Numbered from the stretch's first letter, positions 1 to 7,019 are shown. The stretch is 64,000 bases of DNA from Candidatus Nanoarchaeia archaeon (GCA_028713895.1 JAQTNH010000001.1:307808-371807); one strand, 5' to 3'. Numbers and translations: made by a program. The notes: generated by a model not told the origin, from the sequence alone.

Positions 1-351
1 GTCCCCTGCCTTTGCAAAGGTCGGGGCCTTGTTCTCCATGAACAATTTTGAAATCTGGAACGGGCCTTCTTTTGAAAGTATGACTGCGGGCATTGAGCCC
101 AGCTTTTCCTTCAGCTGTTCAATATTTTTTTTGTGGGTTGTAAGCTTGTCAAGAGCGTGAAGTATGATTGTCTTCCGGATGACTTTGATGTCCACATCCT
201 TTCGCAATTTCGCGCGCAGGTTGTGGAACTGCTTTCCAGGCATCCCTTTTATGTCTACAACAGCGACAGTGGCTGCGTTCTGCATATCGTGCGCAAGCTG
301 CTCCACCTGCCTTGATTTCCATTCAGGAAGCTTTTTTGTCCGGATTGCCAT
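1..351 (-). CDS. rpl10: Ribosomal protein uL10 (L10/P0), 3' part outside window
   Basis: N-terminal 117 residues of the large-subunit stalk-base protein uL10 (archaeal P0), which binds 23S rRNA next to uL11 and anchors the P1/L12 stalk that recruits translation factors. Reading the minus strand from the ATG at 349-351 gives MAIRTKKLPEWKSRQVEQLA, then a stretch ending VVDIKGMPGKQFHNLRAKLR, the typical uL10 N-domain. The start lies 5 nt after the L1 stop codon, so the two genes are cotranscribed. The coding sequence runs off the window edge, so the length and the acidic C-terminal tail cannot be judged. Confidence 0.93.
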   Translation of the reverse strand, partial: MAIRTKKLPEWKSRQVEQLAHDMQNAATVAVVDIKGMPGKQFHNLRAKLRKDVDIKVIRKTIILHALDKLTTHKKNIEQLKEKLGSMPAVILSKEGPFQISKLFMENKAPTFAKAGD

Positions 352-356
352 GAGTA

Positions 357-1007
357 TCACTTGAAGTAAACGGGCTCTCCCATTGTAGTTTTGATATAAA
401 CTTTTCTAATCTGCTGCTCTCCGCGCGGAAGCTTGCTTACGATAAGCGCGTAGACAGCGTTAATGTTTTTAGCAAGGTCTTCGTCAGAGAACTTTTCGTT
501 CCCAATCCTGACGCTTACGACCGGCTGCTTTTTGGTCTGAATATGAACTGTATTGTCAAGCTTGTGGCGGATTATTTTCAAATCAACCTTGGGAGGCACA
601 ATGCATCCTGCTTTCGGGCTTGGCATCTTCCCTTTCGGGCCGAGAATCTTACCGAAAACTGTTGCTATGTCTGTCATGATGTTTGACTGCGCAACAAAGT
701 AATCGCAATCGCGTGCGAGCGATTTAATCTCTTTTTTCTTGTTCAGCCACTCCGGGAACTCCTGCTTTACAACTGTTCTGTCAAATACCTCGCTGGACTG
801 CGTTGAAAGATCCTTGTCAACCAGGCCGCAGATTTTTATTTTCTTTCCGTTGTTCACAGGAAGAGTGAAGAACTCATCAACCTTGTTCTCAGGGTTTTTC
901 AAATCGAATTCCTTGAGAAGTATGGAAAAGTCTATTGACTGGGCGAAGTTACGTTTCTTGCTTTCGCGGGCTTTTTTCAAAGCCTCCAATATTTTCGTGT
1001 TTTCCAT
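357..1007 (-). CDS. rpl1: Ribosomal protein uL1
   Basis: Large-subunit protein uL1 of the mobile L1 stalk, which helps release deacylated tRNA; in many prokaryotes it also represses its own mRNA. The 216-residue protein carries the family signature GKILGPKGKMPSPKAG near residues 122-137 and the usual two-domain length. A GTG 12 nt upstream (1017-1019) is in frame, but it lies inside the GGTGG ribosome binding site; that site is 8 nt before the ATG at 1007, so I place the start there. It is followed at once by uL10. Upstream are a TATA box and a hairpin leader (1031-1084) that could be an autoregulatory site. Confidence 0.95.
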   Translation of the reverse strand: MENTKILEALKKARESKKRNFAQSIDFSILLKEFDLKNPENKVDEFFTLPVNNGKKIKICGLVDKDLSTQSSEVFDRTVVKQEFPEWLNKKKEIKSLARDCDYFVAQSNIMTDIATVFGKILGPKGKMPSPKAGCIVPPKVDLKIIRHKLDNTVHIQTKKQPVVSVRIGNEKFSDEDLAKNINAVYALIVSKLPRGEQQIRKVYIKTTMGEPVYFK

Positions 1008-1030
1008 TTCAGCTTCCACCTAAGTGGTAT

Positions 1031-1084
1031 GATGACAATGCACCAGAACAGAAGTATTGCCTTTTAGTCTGGCGCGGTATCATC
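1031..1084 (-). promoter_or_regulatory. Hairpin leader upstream of rpl1, candidate L1 autoregulatory site
   Basis: Within the predicted rpl1 5' leader the segments 1068-1075 and 1040-1047 pair over 8 bp (GCGCCAGA with TCTGGTGC, one G-U), and an outer 5-bp stem pairs 1080-1084 (GATGA) with 1031-1035 (TCATC). The hairpin ends 23 nt before the start codon. Archaeal and bacterial uL1 are known to bind structured mimics of their rRNA site on their own mRNA. The structure is seen; the binding role is inferred. Confidence 0.45.
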
Positions 1085-1116
1085 GGGCGCTCAAATAAAA
1101 TCTTGGATTGATTGGG

Positions 1117-1130
1117 GGTTTATAAATCTT
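1117..1130 (-). promoter_or_regulatory. TATA-box promoter for rpl1-rpl10
   Basis: Minus-strand AAGATTTATAAACC holds a good archaeal TATA element. Initiation about 25 nt downstream would be near 1095, giving a leader of roughly 90 nt that contains the hairpin. This gives L1-L10 its own promoter, separate from L11, as expected if the plus-strand genes at 1346-2424 were inserted between them. Confidence 0.6.
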
Positions 1131-1313
1131 GCTAATCAGTGAACTGTAAAGTTAACGTCACCTAATAAAGGTTAAGCGAAGGATTTTTCAGTTTAGTAAG
1201 CAACCTCTCTCAGATTAGAGTGGGTGGTCGGGGGAAAGCTGAAGGAGATTAAACTAAGAAGTCGTGGGGGGCTTTTTTCAAACATACGCAAATAGGGGCT
1301 TGACGCCTAAACA
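1131..1313. other. Intergenic gap between divergent promoters, possible small RNA
   Basis: No convincing ORF is present. The plus strand holds paired segments: 1190-1195 AGTTTA with 1250-1255 TAAACT, enclosing CTCT/AGAG pairing near 1205-1220 and a G-rich stretch, followed by GGGGGG and a run of six T at 1272-1277 that could act as a terminator. This might be a small structured RNA of about 90 nt or the remains of older sequence. No clear TATA box lies about 25 nt before it. The 13-bp repeat at 1153-1165 also lies here. Confidence 0.3.
1153..1165. repeat. Left copy of 13-bp direct repeat flanking the methyltransferase
   Basis: TAACGTCACCTAA here matches TAACGTCACTTAA at 2155-2167 with one mismatch, in the same orientation. 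The two copies bracket the plus-strand methyltransferase that interrupts the L11-L1 cluster, so they may mark the edges of an inserted segment. Confidence 0.5.
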
Positions 1314-1323
1314 TTTATATAAA
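1314..1323 (+). promoter_or_regulatory. TATA box of the methyltransferase gene
   Basis: TTTATATAAA is centred 27 nt before the ATG at 1346 and no Shine-Dalgarno sequence precedes that ATG, so the transcript is probably leaderless. Confidence 0.6.
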
Positions 1324-1345
1324 GTTAAACGGCTCTTCATCATAT

Positions 1346-2128
1346 ATGGCTGTCAATAGAGAAGAAAGAAGAACTTTTGAAAAAATTAGTAGTTTGTATG
1401 ATAGAGCAAGAATCAGTTATCCAACACAACTTATTGACGATATTGTTACTTATTCTGGAATAAGGCTTAATGGAAGAATTTTAGATGTTGGTTGTGGTAC
1501 TGGTCAGGTAACTCATCTTTTAGCTCAAAGAGGGTATCATGTTACTGGATTGGATGTAGGAAAAGAAATGATAGATGTTGCAAAAGAAAAGTGTTCCGCG
1601 TTCCCAAAAGTTAGTTTCAAAGTTGGAACTTTTGAAGATGCTACATTCTCTGACGCTTCATTAGATATCATTACTTCTGGAATGGCTTGGCACTGGATTA
1701 ATCCAGAACGCAGAGAAGAAAAAGCCTACAGAATTTTAAGAAGTGGGGGAACACTTGCTTTGTTTTGGTCATATCAACGAAAAGAAGAATCCGATTTTGT
1801 GAAAGCTGTTGGTAATGTTCTTGATAAATATGGAGGTGCAAATAGAGGACCAGCAGGATCAAAAGTTAGACAAATTTCTGATACTCTTTATAAAAAATTA
1901 AAGGGAAGTCAATCTTTTAATTCTGTCGAAATGAGGGAATATAATGAAGATTTTGAATTCAGTAAAAAGAGGTATGTTGATTTGATTGTTTCGTATGGTT
2001 GGGTTCAAGTATTATCTGAAGAAAAAAGGAGAAATTTAGTGGATGACTTACAAAAACTGTATAAGAGGTATGAAGAGCCGTTGATTATTCCGTACAAGTA
2101 TGTGTTGGTGTTAGCAAAGAAGAGCTAA
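1346..2128 (+). CDS. Class I SAM-dependent methyltransferase
   Basis: A 260-residue methyltransferase of the Methyltransf_11 type. Motif I, ILDVGCGTG, is at residues 45-53; an acidic residue follows the second strand (GLDVG), and SGMAWHWINPE with RILRSGGTLALFW mark the later motifs. The C-terminal third is helical and probably sets substrate choice; the substrate cannot be told. Its AT-rich composition and codon use differ from the flanking ribosomal genes, it is on the opposite strand and it is flanked by near-identical 13-bp repeats, all of which suggests lateral acquisition. It has its own TATA box and no ribosome binding site. Confidence 0.85.
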   Translation: MAVNREERRTFEKISSLYDRARISYPTQLIDDIVTYSGIRLNGRILDVGCGTGQVTHLLAQRGYHVTGLDVGKEMIDVAKEKCSAFPKVSFKVGTFEDATFSDASLDIITSGMAWHWINPERREEKAYRILRSGGTLALFWSYQRKEESDFVKAVGNVLDKYGGANRGPAGSKVRQISDTLYKKLKGSQSFNSVEMREYNEDFEFSKKRYVDLIVSYGWVQVLSEEKRRNLVDDLQKLYKRYEEPLIIPYKYVLVLAKKS

Positions 2129-2154
2129 AGCCCGAAATAGATGAGCTGTTAACC

Positions 2155-2167
2155 TAACGTCACTTAA
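2155..2167. repeat. Right copy of 13-bp direct repeat
   Basis: TAACGTCACTTAA differs at one base from the copy at 1153-1165. It sits after the methyltransferase stop codon and before the TATA box of the next small gene. Confidence 0.5.
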
Positions 2168-2179
2168 GAATAATACAAA

Positions 2180-2190
2180 GTTATAAATAT
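2180..2190 (+). promoter_or_regulatory. TATA box of the 70-residue gene
   Basis: GTTATAAATAT is centred about 27 nt before the ATG at 2212, again without a Shine-Dalgarno sequence; probably a leaderless transcript. The promoter supports the small ORF being real. Confidence 0.6.
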
Positions 2191-2211
2191 TAACTCGACT
2201 TATTCTAATAT

Positions 2212-2424
2212 ATGTTCCCAGAAAAAGTGCCAACACTTCAGATGTTACAGGATTTGCTTTATCGTGGCGGGGAATCAGAAGAAAAATATGTTCCGAAACC
2301 ACCGTCCTTATTAGAGGGATATGAAGAGGTTCCATTTTGTGTTGGAGAACACGATAAAAATGGATTTCTTATATTTAGAGACCCTACGCCAGAAGAAATG
2401 GCTGCCTATCACAAAAAGGAATAA
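2212..2424 (+). CDS. Hypothetical protein, 70 aa
   Basis: I do not recognise a family. The 70-residue acidic protein has no membrane segment and one cysteine, with the motif RDPTPEEMAAYHKKE at its end. It is supported by a well-placed TATA box and an ATG at the right distance for a leaderless message. It follows the methyltransferase on the plus strand and shares its AT-rich composition, so both may belong to one inserted segment between rpl11 and rpl1. It ends 24 nt from the end of the convergent rpl11. Confidence 0.55.
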   Translation: MFPEKVPTLQMLQDLLYRGGESEEKYVPKPPSLLEGYEEVPFCVGEHDKNGFLIFRDPTPEEMAAYHKKE

Positions 2425-2447
2425 TTCTAAGCGGTCTGTCCTGTGTT

Positions 2448-2948
2448 TTACTTAAGCAAACTGTCCCAGTGGCCTTCGTTGACTTCCTTGGTGATGTCCT
2501 TGGGATTCTTTCCCTCGACTGTGATGCCTGCTGAGACGCAGGTTCCAAGAACGTTCTTAACTGCATTCTTCAGAGTGCGCGCGCCCATAGACTCCATCTT
2601 CAGCTTTGCAACCTTGACAATGATTTCCTTTGTTGCATTGCCCACTGTTGCCGGCTTGCCTTCAGTTCCCTCTTTCCATGAGCTTCCGCTGCCTTTCTCA
2701 ACCTTGAGCTCCTTAAGCATAAGCTGGGAAGTCGGGGGGGTGCCTACCTTGAGCTCCCATTTTTTTGTGTCTGGGTAAAGAATTACCTCGACCGGGACCT
2801 TGATTCCCTCGAATGCCTTTGTCGCCTTGTTTATGTCGTCAACGAGAAGCTTCACGTTGATTCCCATTGGCGAGACTTTTGGTGCCAGTGGCGGGCCTGG
2901 CATTGCCTTTCCGCCCTCGATTATTATTTTTATTGATTCTTTTGCCAT
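2448..2948 (-). CDS. rpl11: Ribosomal protein uL11
   Basis: Large-subunit protein uL11 at the GTPase-associated centre. The 166-residue protein starts with the conserved MAKESIKIIIEGGKAMPGPP and continues PLAPKVSPMGINV, the N-domain hallmark; the C-domain contains VAKLKMESMGARTLKNAVK and the rRNA-binding GTCVSAGITVEG. A GGAG site lies about 10 nt before the ATG, and a TTTAAAAA TATA-like element lies near 3030. In most archaea uL11 follows spt5 and precedes uL1 directly; here unrelated genes sit on both sides. Confidence 0.95.
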   Translation of the reverse strand: MAKESIKIIIEGGKAMPGPPLAPKVSPMGINVKLLVDDINKATKAFEGIKVPVEVILYPDTKKWELKVGTPPTSQLMLKELKVEKGSGSSWKEGTEGKPATVGNATKEIIVKVAKLKMESMGARTLKNAVKNVLGTCVSAGITVEGKNPKDITKEVNEGHWDSLLK

Positions 2949-3043
2949 GATATCACTCCATAATATTGAACATTAATCTGTCTAAGAAGCATTTTCCTTT
3001 GTATGTGTAACGTAAAAATCAAATAAAATGGGGTTTTTAAAGT

Positions 3044-3721
3044 TTACTCAGGAGCCCCAGTTCTCTGCTGTTCTATCAAAGGCAGGATATATTTTCGTGA
3101 AGATTTGTTTTTAAATCCAATCTGTTCCTCTGTCATGCCTGCATATTCTCTCGGATACCATGACCATGGCTGTTCTTTTATTTGAATAACCCAAAAATTC
3201 GGGTTTACCTTTCTTTCATTTTCTTTTATCAGCAAAACTGCTAATTTTTCTTCTAAGGTATTTAACCCAAACTTGGATTTCTCTTTTTGATACGCATCAT
3301 AAGAGGTTCCTGTTTCTACACAATCATCCAGACAAAGAACATGTTTTCCGTATAATTTTTTTACGACATCTGACAAATCCTGCATTTCAACAGTACCGGG
3401 TTTTTTATTGTGCCCGTACGCAGAGATATCAACCAAGACTTTTGGTATTTCAATACCCCCTAACAATTTATTTCGGTACAAATCACTAAAATGGCTGTAT
3501 AGTTCATAACCTCCGCGCTCAAAAACACAGAATATGTCTGGCTTGTAACCAGAAGTGTATACCAATGCAAATAACGCATCAATCAATTCCTGGAAATCAT
3601 TAGGCTCTATGTATAAGTCTCCTTTGTCATCTTTTCTAAATGTTACTTCAGGAATAGCTAAACCTAACTTTTCAAATTCCGGATTCACCCTGTAAAGTTC
3701 CGTTTCTAATTGGATTCCCAT
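3044..3721 (-). CDS. Phosphoribosyltransferase-like protein
   Basis: A 225-residue protein whose residues 127-140 read HVLCLDDCVETGTS, matching the PRPP-binding signature of type I phosphoribosyltransferases (hydrophobic strand, Asp-Asp, then ETGTS). An upstream loop, CVFERGGYELYSH at 65-77, fits the hood side of the fold. Purine, pyrimidine or regulatory roles cannot be separated from sequence. It interrupts the usual spt5-rpl11 adjacency and is more AT-rich than its neighbours, suggesting insertion into the cluster. Its start lies next to the repeat array at 3756-3923. Confidence 0.65.
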   Translation of the reverse strand: MGIQLETELYRVNPEFEKLGLAIPEVTFRKDDKGDLYIEPNDFQELIDALFALVYTSGYKPDIFCVFERGGYELYSHFSDLYRNKLLGGIEIPKVLVDISAYGHNKKPGTVEMQDLSDVVKKLYGKHVLCLDDCVETGTSYDAYQKEKSKFGLNTLEEKLAVLLIKENERKVNPNFWVIQIKEQPWSWYPREYAGMTEEQIGFKNKSSRKYILPLIEQQRTGAPE

Positions 3722-3755
3722 AATTCATCACAGCCACCTCACAGAAATTAACTAT

Positions 3756-3923
3756 TCAGATTCCTTTTTCTTCCTGCCCTTTCTCTTGGAAGAGAAAGTG
3801 TAAGCTGCCCAAAGAGAACCTATTAATCTGATTCCTTTTCTTCTGCGTCCAAGCCTTTCGCTCCTGTTAGTCGCAAAGCCTTGAGGGAAAACAGATTAGT
3901 CTGATTCCTTTTCTTCTGCGTCC
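3756..3923. repeat. Miniature element array with three copies of the spt5 gene tail
   Basis: The last 24 bases of spt5 coding sequence (3900-3923) recur exactly at 3827-3850, and a diverged third copy lies at 3756-3773. Each copy keeps an in-frame stop codon when read on the minus strand (KESD-stop, KESD-stop, KESE-stop). Between the outer copies lies family A copy 1 (3774-3820), with a 9-bp stem CTTTCTCTT/AAGAGAAAG and the conserved GTGTAAGCTGCCC. Between the inner copies lies a different insert (3851-3894) bounded by AAGCCTT repeats. The pattern fits two successive insertions, each duplicating the gene end. Confidence 0.75.
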
Positions 3924-4360
3924 TGCTCTTTCACGACGCGCACAGAGTCAAGCTTGACTGTAATCGGAATCGGGACTGCTGCCTCGAGAAGCTCGACAAT
4001 AACCTCTTCCTTTGCCTTTGTGATGCGCTGAACCCTTGCGCGCTCGCCCTTGAACGGGCCGGACACGATTTCAACGATGTCGCCGGTGTTGATTTTGACC
4101 TGCTCGACTGTGGTTGAAAGGAAGTGCTTGATTTCGTCAAGCCTGACTTCGCCGATAACGCCTTTTGAGTGCGTGACCCCGTAAATAGCCTTGTTGATGT
4201 CGTCTGCATTATCCGCCTCGACAAAGAAGTATCCCTTCACTTCACGCGGCTTTAAGATAGCATAAACTGAAAGTCCGAGCTGCCTGATTTTGAGCAGCAG
4301 TTTGTCTATAACCTGGGACTCGCGCCCTGTTGTTGTCCGTACTGCGAAAATTTTTGCCAT
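3896..4360 (-). CDS. spt5: Transcription elongation factor Spt5 (NusG-like)
   Basis: Archaeal Spt5, the NusG homologue that binds the RNA polymerase clamp with Spt4 to aid processivity. The 154-residue protein has an NGN domain from MAKIFAVRTTTGRESQV to about residue 85 and a KOW domain with GDIVEIVSGPFKGERARVQRI. A longer in-frame GTG start exists at 4372, but GGTG is 9 nt before the ATG at 4360, which also follows the secE stop by 4 nt; I chose that ATG. The last 24 bases are duplicated downstream by repeat insertion. Confidence 0.93.
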   Translation of the reverse strand: MAKIFAVRTTTGRESQVIDKLLLKIRQLGLSVYAILKPREVKGYFFVEADNADDINKAIYGVTHSKGVIGEVRLDEIKHFLSTTVEQVKINTGDIVEIVSGPFKGERARVQRITKAKEEVIVELLEAAVPIPITVKLDSVRVVKEQDAEEKESD

Positions 4361-4364
4361 TTTT

Positions 4365-4763
4365 TTAAACACCTTTAATCAATTGAAATACCAACTGGAT
4401 TATAAAACCGAGCAAACCGATAGCCAGGATTCCGAGTCCTGAAATCTTTGAAATCTTTGAAAGCTCCTCGATGTCAGGCTTTCGCGAAACAATTATCACG
4501 CGCTTGTATTCAGAGAACCAGTGCCTTAACTTGTCCGGAATCTCGCTGAGCTTCGGCAGCTTTATTTTCGGGAGCTGGAACCCTGATTTTTCCCCTGAAG
4601 TGATAATGTTTGATGTCTGAGGCGCAGTGGACTCTTCCTCTGCTTCAACAACGTCCTCTGTCCTTGTTTCGGTGTGGGAAAGTGTTTGGGCAGGGGATTC
4701 GCCAGGTGCAACTGAAACTGGTGCGCTGTTCCCTGCTGACTCTTTCTTTTCCTCTTCGCTCAT
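4365..4763 (-). CDS. secE: Preprotein translocase subunit SecE (Sec61 gamma)
   Basis: Small subunit of the Sec translocon. The C-terminal 70 residues hold the Sec61-gamma core: an amphipathic helix (LRHWFSEYKRVIIVSRKP), then one membrane helix (ISGLGILAIGLLGFIIQLVF). The protein is 132 residues, about twice the usual archaeal length, because of an acidic, Ser/Thr/Pro-rich N-terminal extension of some 60 residues ahead of the core. It lies between ftsZ and spt5. A family B element was inserted just before its start, with a 10-bp duplication of the ftsZ end. Confidence 0.88.
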   Translation of the reverse strand: MSEEEKKESAGNSAPVSVAPGESPAQTLSHTETRTEDVVEAEEESTAPQTSNIITSGEKSGFQLPKIKLPKLSEIPDKLRHWFSEYKRVIIVSRKPDIEELSKISKISGLGILAIGLLGFIIQLVFQLIKGV

Positions 4764-4828
4764 AAATCATCAATTCCGTTGTGGAAATCCTTCGGATTTC
4801 GTCCGACTGTCTCCTTACAAATCATCAA
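4764..4828. repeat. Family B miniature element with 10-bp target duplication
   Basis: Stem GAAATCC (4784-4790), loop TTC, stem GGATTTC (4794-4800), followed by GTCCGACTGTCTCC. AAATCATCAA flanks it exactly at 4764-4773 and 4819-4828. The right copy is the end of ftsZ; the left copy abuts the secE ATG. Without the insert, the ftsZ codons for VDDL would run into a TGA overlapping the secE ATG, a normal coupled junction, so the element seems to have split an overlapping stop/start. Confidence 0.7.
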
Positions 4829-5960
4829 CAAACGTTATCCCGAGCTCGCTCTCGATTTCCTTCTGCTTCTGCGATGACATTGTCTTCTGCCTTCCGAAAA
4901 TCTGCGGCGAGGTTACGCCGGTTACAATCAGAAGCGTGCGGACTGTTTCGCCGAGGTCGTTTGAAATCTGCGCGCCCCAGTTTATTTTTGCGTCATCATC
5001 AAGCTTTTTTGAGACAATTTCAATAACTTTTTTTGCCTCGTCAAGGGACATTGTCGGCCCGCCTGAAACCACGATGAGCGCCCCTTTTGCGCCGCTTATG
5101 TCAACATCAAGCAAGGGATTGCTGATTGCCTTCTCGACAGATTCGACTGCCCGGTTGGTTGAATCGGATTCTCCGACTCCAATCATTGCAACTCCGCCCT
5201 CTTTCATTATTGCGCGGATGTCTGCAAAGTCCCTGTTGATTAACCCGGGCTTTGTGATTAGTTCTGACACGCCTTTGACTGCGTTTGTCAGGATTTCATC
5301 AGCAACCTTGAATGCCGTGTACAATGGCAAGTCCGGGGCGATTTCCAGAAGCTTGTCATTTGGTATTACGATAATTGTGTCTGTGTTTGCCTGCAAACGC
5401 TCCAGTCCGTCAATTGCATTCTCAAGCCTTCGCTTTCCTTCCATTGAGAATGGAAGAGTGACTACTCCGACTGTCAAAGCCCCTAGCTTTTTTGCAATCT
5501 CTGCAACAACCGGCGCTGCGCCTGTGCCTGTTCCTCCGCCTAAGCCGCATGTTATGAAAACCATGTCTGCTGAGCGAAGAGAATCCTTAATTTCTTTTTC
5601 CTGCTCGCGCGCCGATTCCTCTCCGACTTTCGGGTTTGAACCTGCGCCAAGCCCTCCGGAAAGCTCTTTTCCTATGAGAATTTTCTTGTCGCATACGCAG
5701 CAAAGCAAATCCTTAGCATCAGTATTAAGGGCGATAAGCTCGGCCCCCTTGATTCCTATTTCAGCCATGCGTGAGACTGTGTTGTTTCCTGCACCGCCGA
5801 TTCCGATTACCTTTATGGCAGCAGCTTTCTTTGCAAGAAGCTCCTCAAGCTGGTTGTCTATTTCCCGCGTACGGGATAATTCAGGGCGTGGGCCTTTTGT
5901 TCCCACAATATCTTTTATTGCAGCAGCGCGCTTTGCCGCGATTTCCAGAACCTTATCCAT
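4815..5960 (-). CDS. ftsZ: Cell division GTPase FtsZ
   Basis: Tubulin-like GTPase that forms the division ring. The 381-residue protein has an N-terminal extension of about 48 residues with likely coiled coil, then the nucleotide-binding GIGGAGNN at 53-60, ALNTDAKDL (T3 region) and the tubulin signature [12 protein letters not shown] at 139-150. The synergy-loop region ([15 protein letters not shown]) is intact, so the protein should hydrolyse GTP. It is 21 nt from the FKBP gene and precedes secE, an arrangement common in archaea. A large plus-strand ORF over it is a codon shadow. Confidence 0.96.
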   Translation of the reverse strand: MDKVLEIAAKRAAAIKDIVGTKGPRPELSRTREIDNQLEELLAKKAAAIKVIGIGGAGNNTVSRMAEIGIKGAELIALNTDAKDLLCCVCDKKILIGKELSGGLGAGSNPKVGEESAREQEKEIKDSLRSADMVFITCGLGGGTGTGAAPVVAEIAKKLGALTVGVVTLPFSMEGKRRLENAIDGLERLQANTDTIIVIPNDKLLEIAPDLPLYTAFKVADEILTNAVKGVSELITKPGLINRDFADIRAIMKEGGVAMIGVGESDSTNRAVESVEKAISNPLLDVDISGAKGALIVVSGGPTMSLDEAKKVIEIVSKKLDDDAKINWGAQISNDLGETVRTLLIVTGVTSPQIFGRQKTMSSQKQKEIESELGITFVDDL

Positions 5961-5981
5961 TTTTTAATCACCTTTATAGTA

Positions 5982-6677
5982 TCATTTGTTTGTTTTGGAT
6001 TCAGAACCCTTTTTGTTCTCGATTATTTCTTCTTTTAACTCAACTTCGTCAAAACCTATATACTTTTTGATGTCACTGATAATGACATCCCTTAATTTAT
6101 CGTGAAGCGAAAGCTTTGTTTTGTAGCCGATTGTTGCCTTTTTGCCCTCTTCGTTGAGGGTTATGTTCGCAGGCCCGATGCCTGTGTAAATATCAAACAC
6201 CGCGTCAATTCTGTGCCTTTTGTCAGTGACTATTTTTTTGACTGAAACATTGTAACTAAGCACTTTTCCTGCAAGCGGATGATTGAAATCAATGATGATT
6301 CTCCCTGAACTTGCTGAGATTATATTTCCGATGAGCCCGTCAACATTAATCTGCATGCCTGGCACCGGGTTTATTTTCTGGGACTTAAATGTGCTGGAGG
6401 GAACTATCTTGATGAGCTTAGAGCTCTTTTTTCCAAAGCCGTCATCCGGCTGGATTTCGATGTCAAATGTTTCGCCCTCTTTCTTACCTTCAAGAGCCTT
6501 GTCAATCCCCCTTATCAGCTGGGCCCTTCCGACAATTATAGTAACAGGGCCGTACTTTGTGTTATCCCGGTAAACATTTTCCTTCCTTGCTGTTGCTTCG
6601 TCAGTGATGTCAAAGATTTTCCCGTCCACCCTGCCGATATATTCGATTGTTACGAAATCCCCATTTTTAATTGCCAA
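5982..6677 (-). CDS. FKBP-type peptidyl-prolyl isomerase, SlyD-like
   Basis: Cytosolic prolyl isomerase and chaperone of 231 residues. The FKBP core opens with NGDFVTIEYIGRVDGKIFD and includes IVGRAQLIRGIDKALEGKKEGE; the insert-in-flap chaperone domain lies between about residues 85 and 130, and core features resume at HPLAGKVLSYNVSVKKI. The remaining 75 residues form an extra C-terminal domain seen in long archaeal FKBPs. It lies 9 nt after the Alba-like gene and just before ftsZ, so it is probably transcribed from the promoter near 6990. Confidence 0.9.
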   Translation of the reverse strand: MAIKNGDFVTIEYIGRVDGKIFDITDEATARKENVYRDNTKYGPVTIIVGRAQLIRGIDKALEGKKEGETFDIEIQPDDGFGKKSSKLIKIVPSSTFKSQKINPVPGMQINVDGLIGNIISASSGRIIIDFNHPLAGKVLSYNVSVKKIVTDKRHRIDAVFDIYTGIGPANITLNEEGKKATIGYKTKLSLHDKLRDVIISDIKKYIGFDEVELKEEIIENKKGSESKTNK

Positions 6678-6686
6678 AAAATCACC

Positions 6687-6938
6687 CTACATCTTGAGTT
6701 TGATTGATATTTTAGACGTTCTGATTTTCTTACCGTCGATTTCTGCTTCGTCGGTGTTTATCGTTATCTCTTCTTCCTTTGCGCCGTGTATCTTAAGAAG
6801 CTCTGCAACGTCAACTGCCTTGACAGTTTCACGCGAATGCCCTGTAATCTCTACTTCCTTGGCTTCCTCTAAAATTTTTTTTGCTTCAGAAACAAATTCT
6901 TCAGCGCTTTTTTCCATGGTTACTAAAATGTTTTTCAT
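6687..6938 (-). CDS. Alba-family nucleic-acid-binding protein
   Basis: An 83-residue protein with the Alba fold pattern: ILVTMEKSAEEFVSEAKKIL, then VEITGHSRETVKAVDVAELL, a close relative of the Alba helix that follows a G-x-G/S-R loop, and a strand pair ending in SKISIKLKM. Alba proteins bind DNA or RNA as dimers and act in chromatin or RNA metabolism. A strong GAGGAGG site is near 6947, and TTTAAAAA at 6989-6998 serves as TATA box. It is the first gene of the FKBP-ftsZ-secE-spt5 run. Confidence 0.75.
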   Translation of the reverse strand: MKNILVTMEKSAEEFVSEAKKILEEAKEVEITGHSRETVKAVDVAELLKIHGAKEEEITINTDEAEIDGKKIRTSKISIKLKM

Positions 6939-7000
6939 TAAAATTCCTCCTCGCTTTAATTCTTTGCTGAATTAAGCAAAAAAAGGGGTATTTTTAAAGG
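6936..7000 (-). promoter_or_regulatory. Promoter and strong ribosome binding site of the alba-ftsZ operon
   Basis: Minus-strand CCTTTAAAAATACC (6988-7001) supplies a TATA element about 55 nt before the ATG at 6938, giving a leader near 30 nt with a strong GAGGAGG site. It lies just beyond the duplicated ferredoxin tail. Confidence 0.5.
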
Positions 7001-7019
7001 TTTTGTAAAGAATTATTCC

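Noticed and set aside
3756-3895. Tail copies as separate small genes
   Set aside because: They carry only the last few codons and a stop of spt5, with no start or promoter.
4627-5967. 446-residue plus-strand ORF across secE and ftsZ
   Set aside because: It is antisense to clear ftsZ and secE genes, is rich in Ser/Ile/Phe as expected of a codon shadow, and has no family resemblance.
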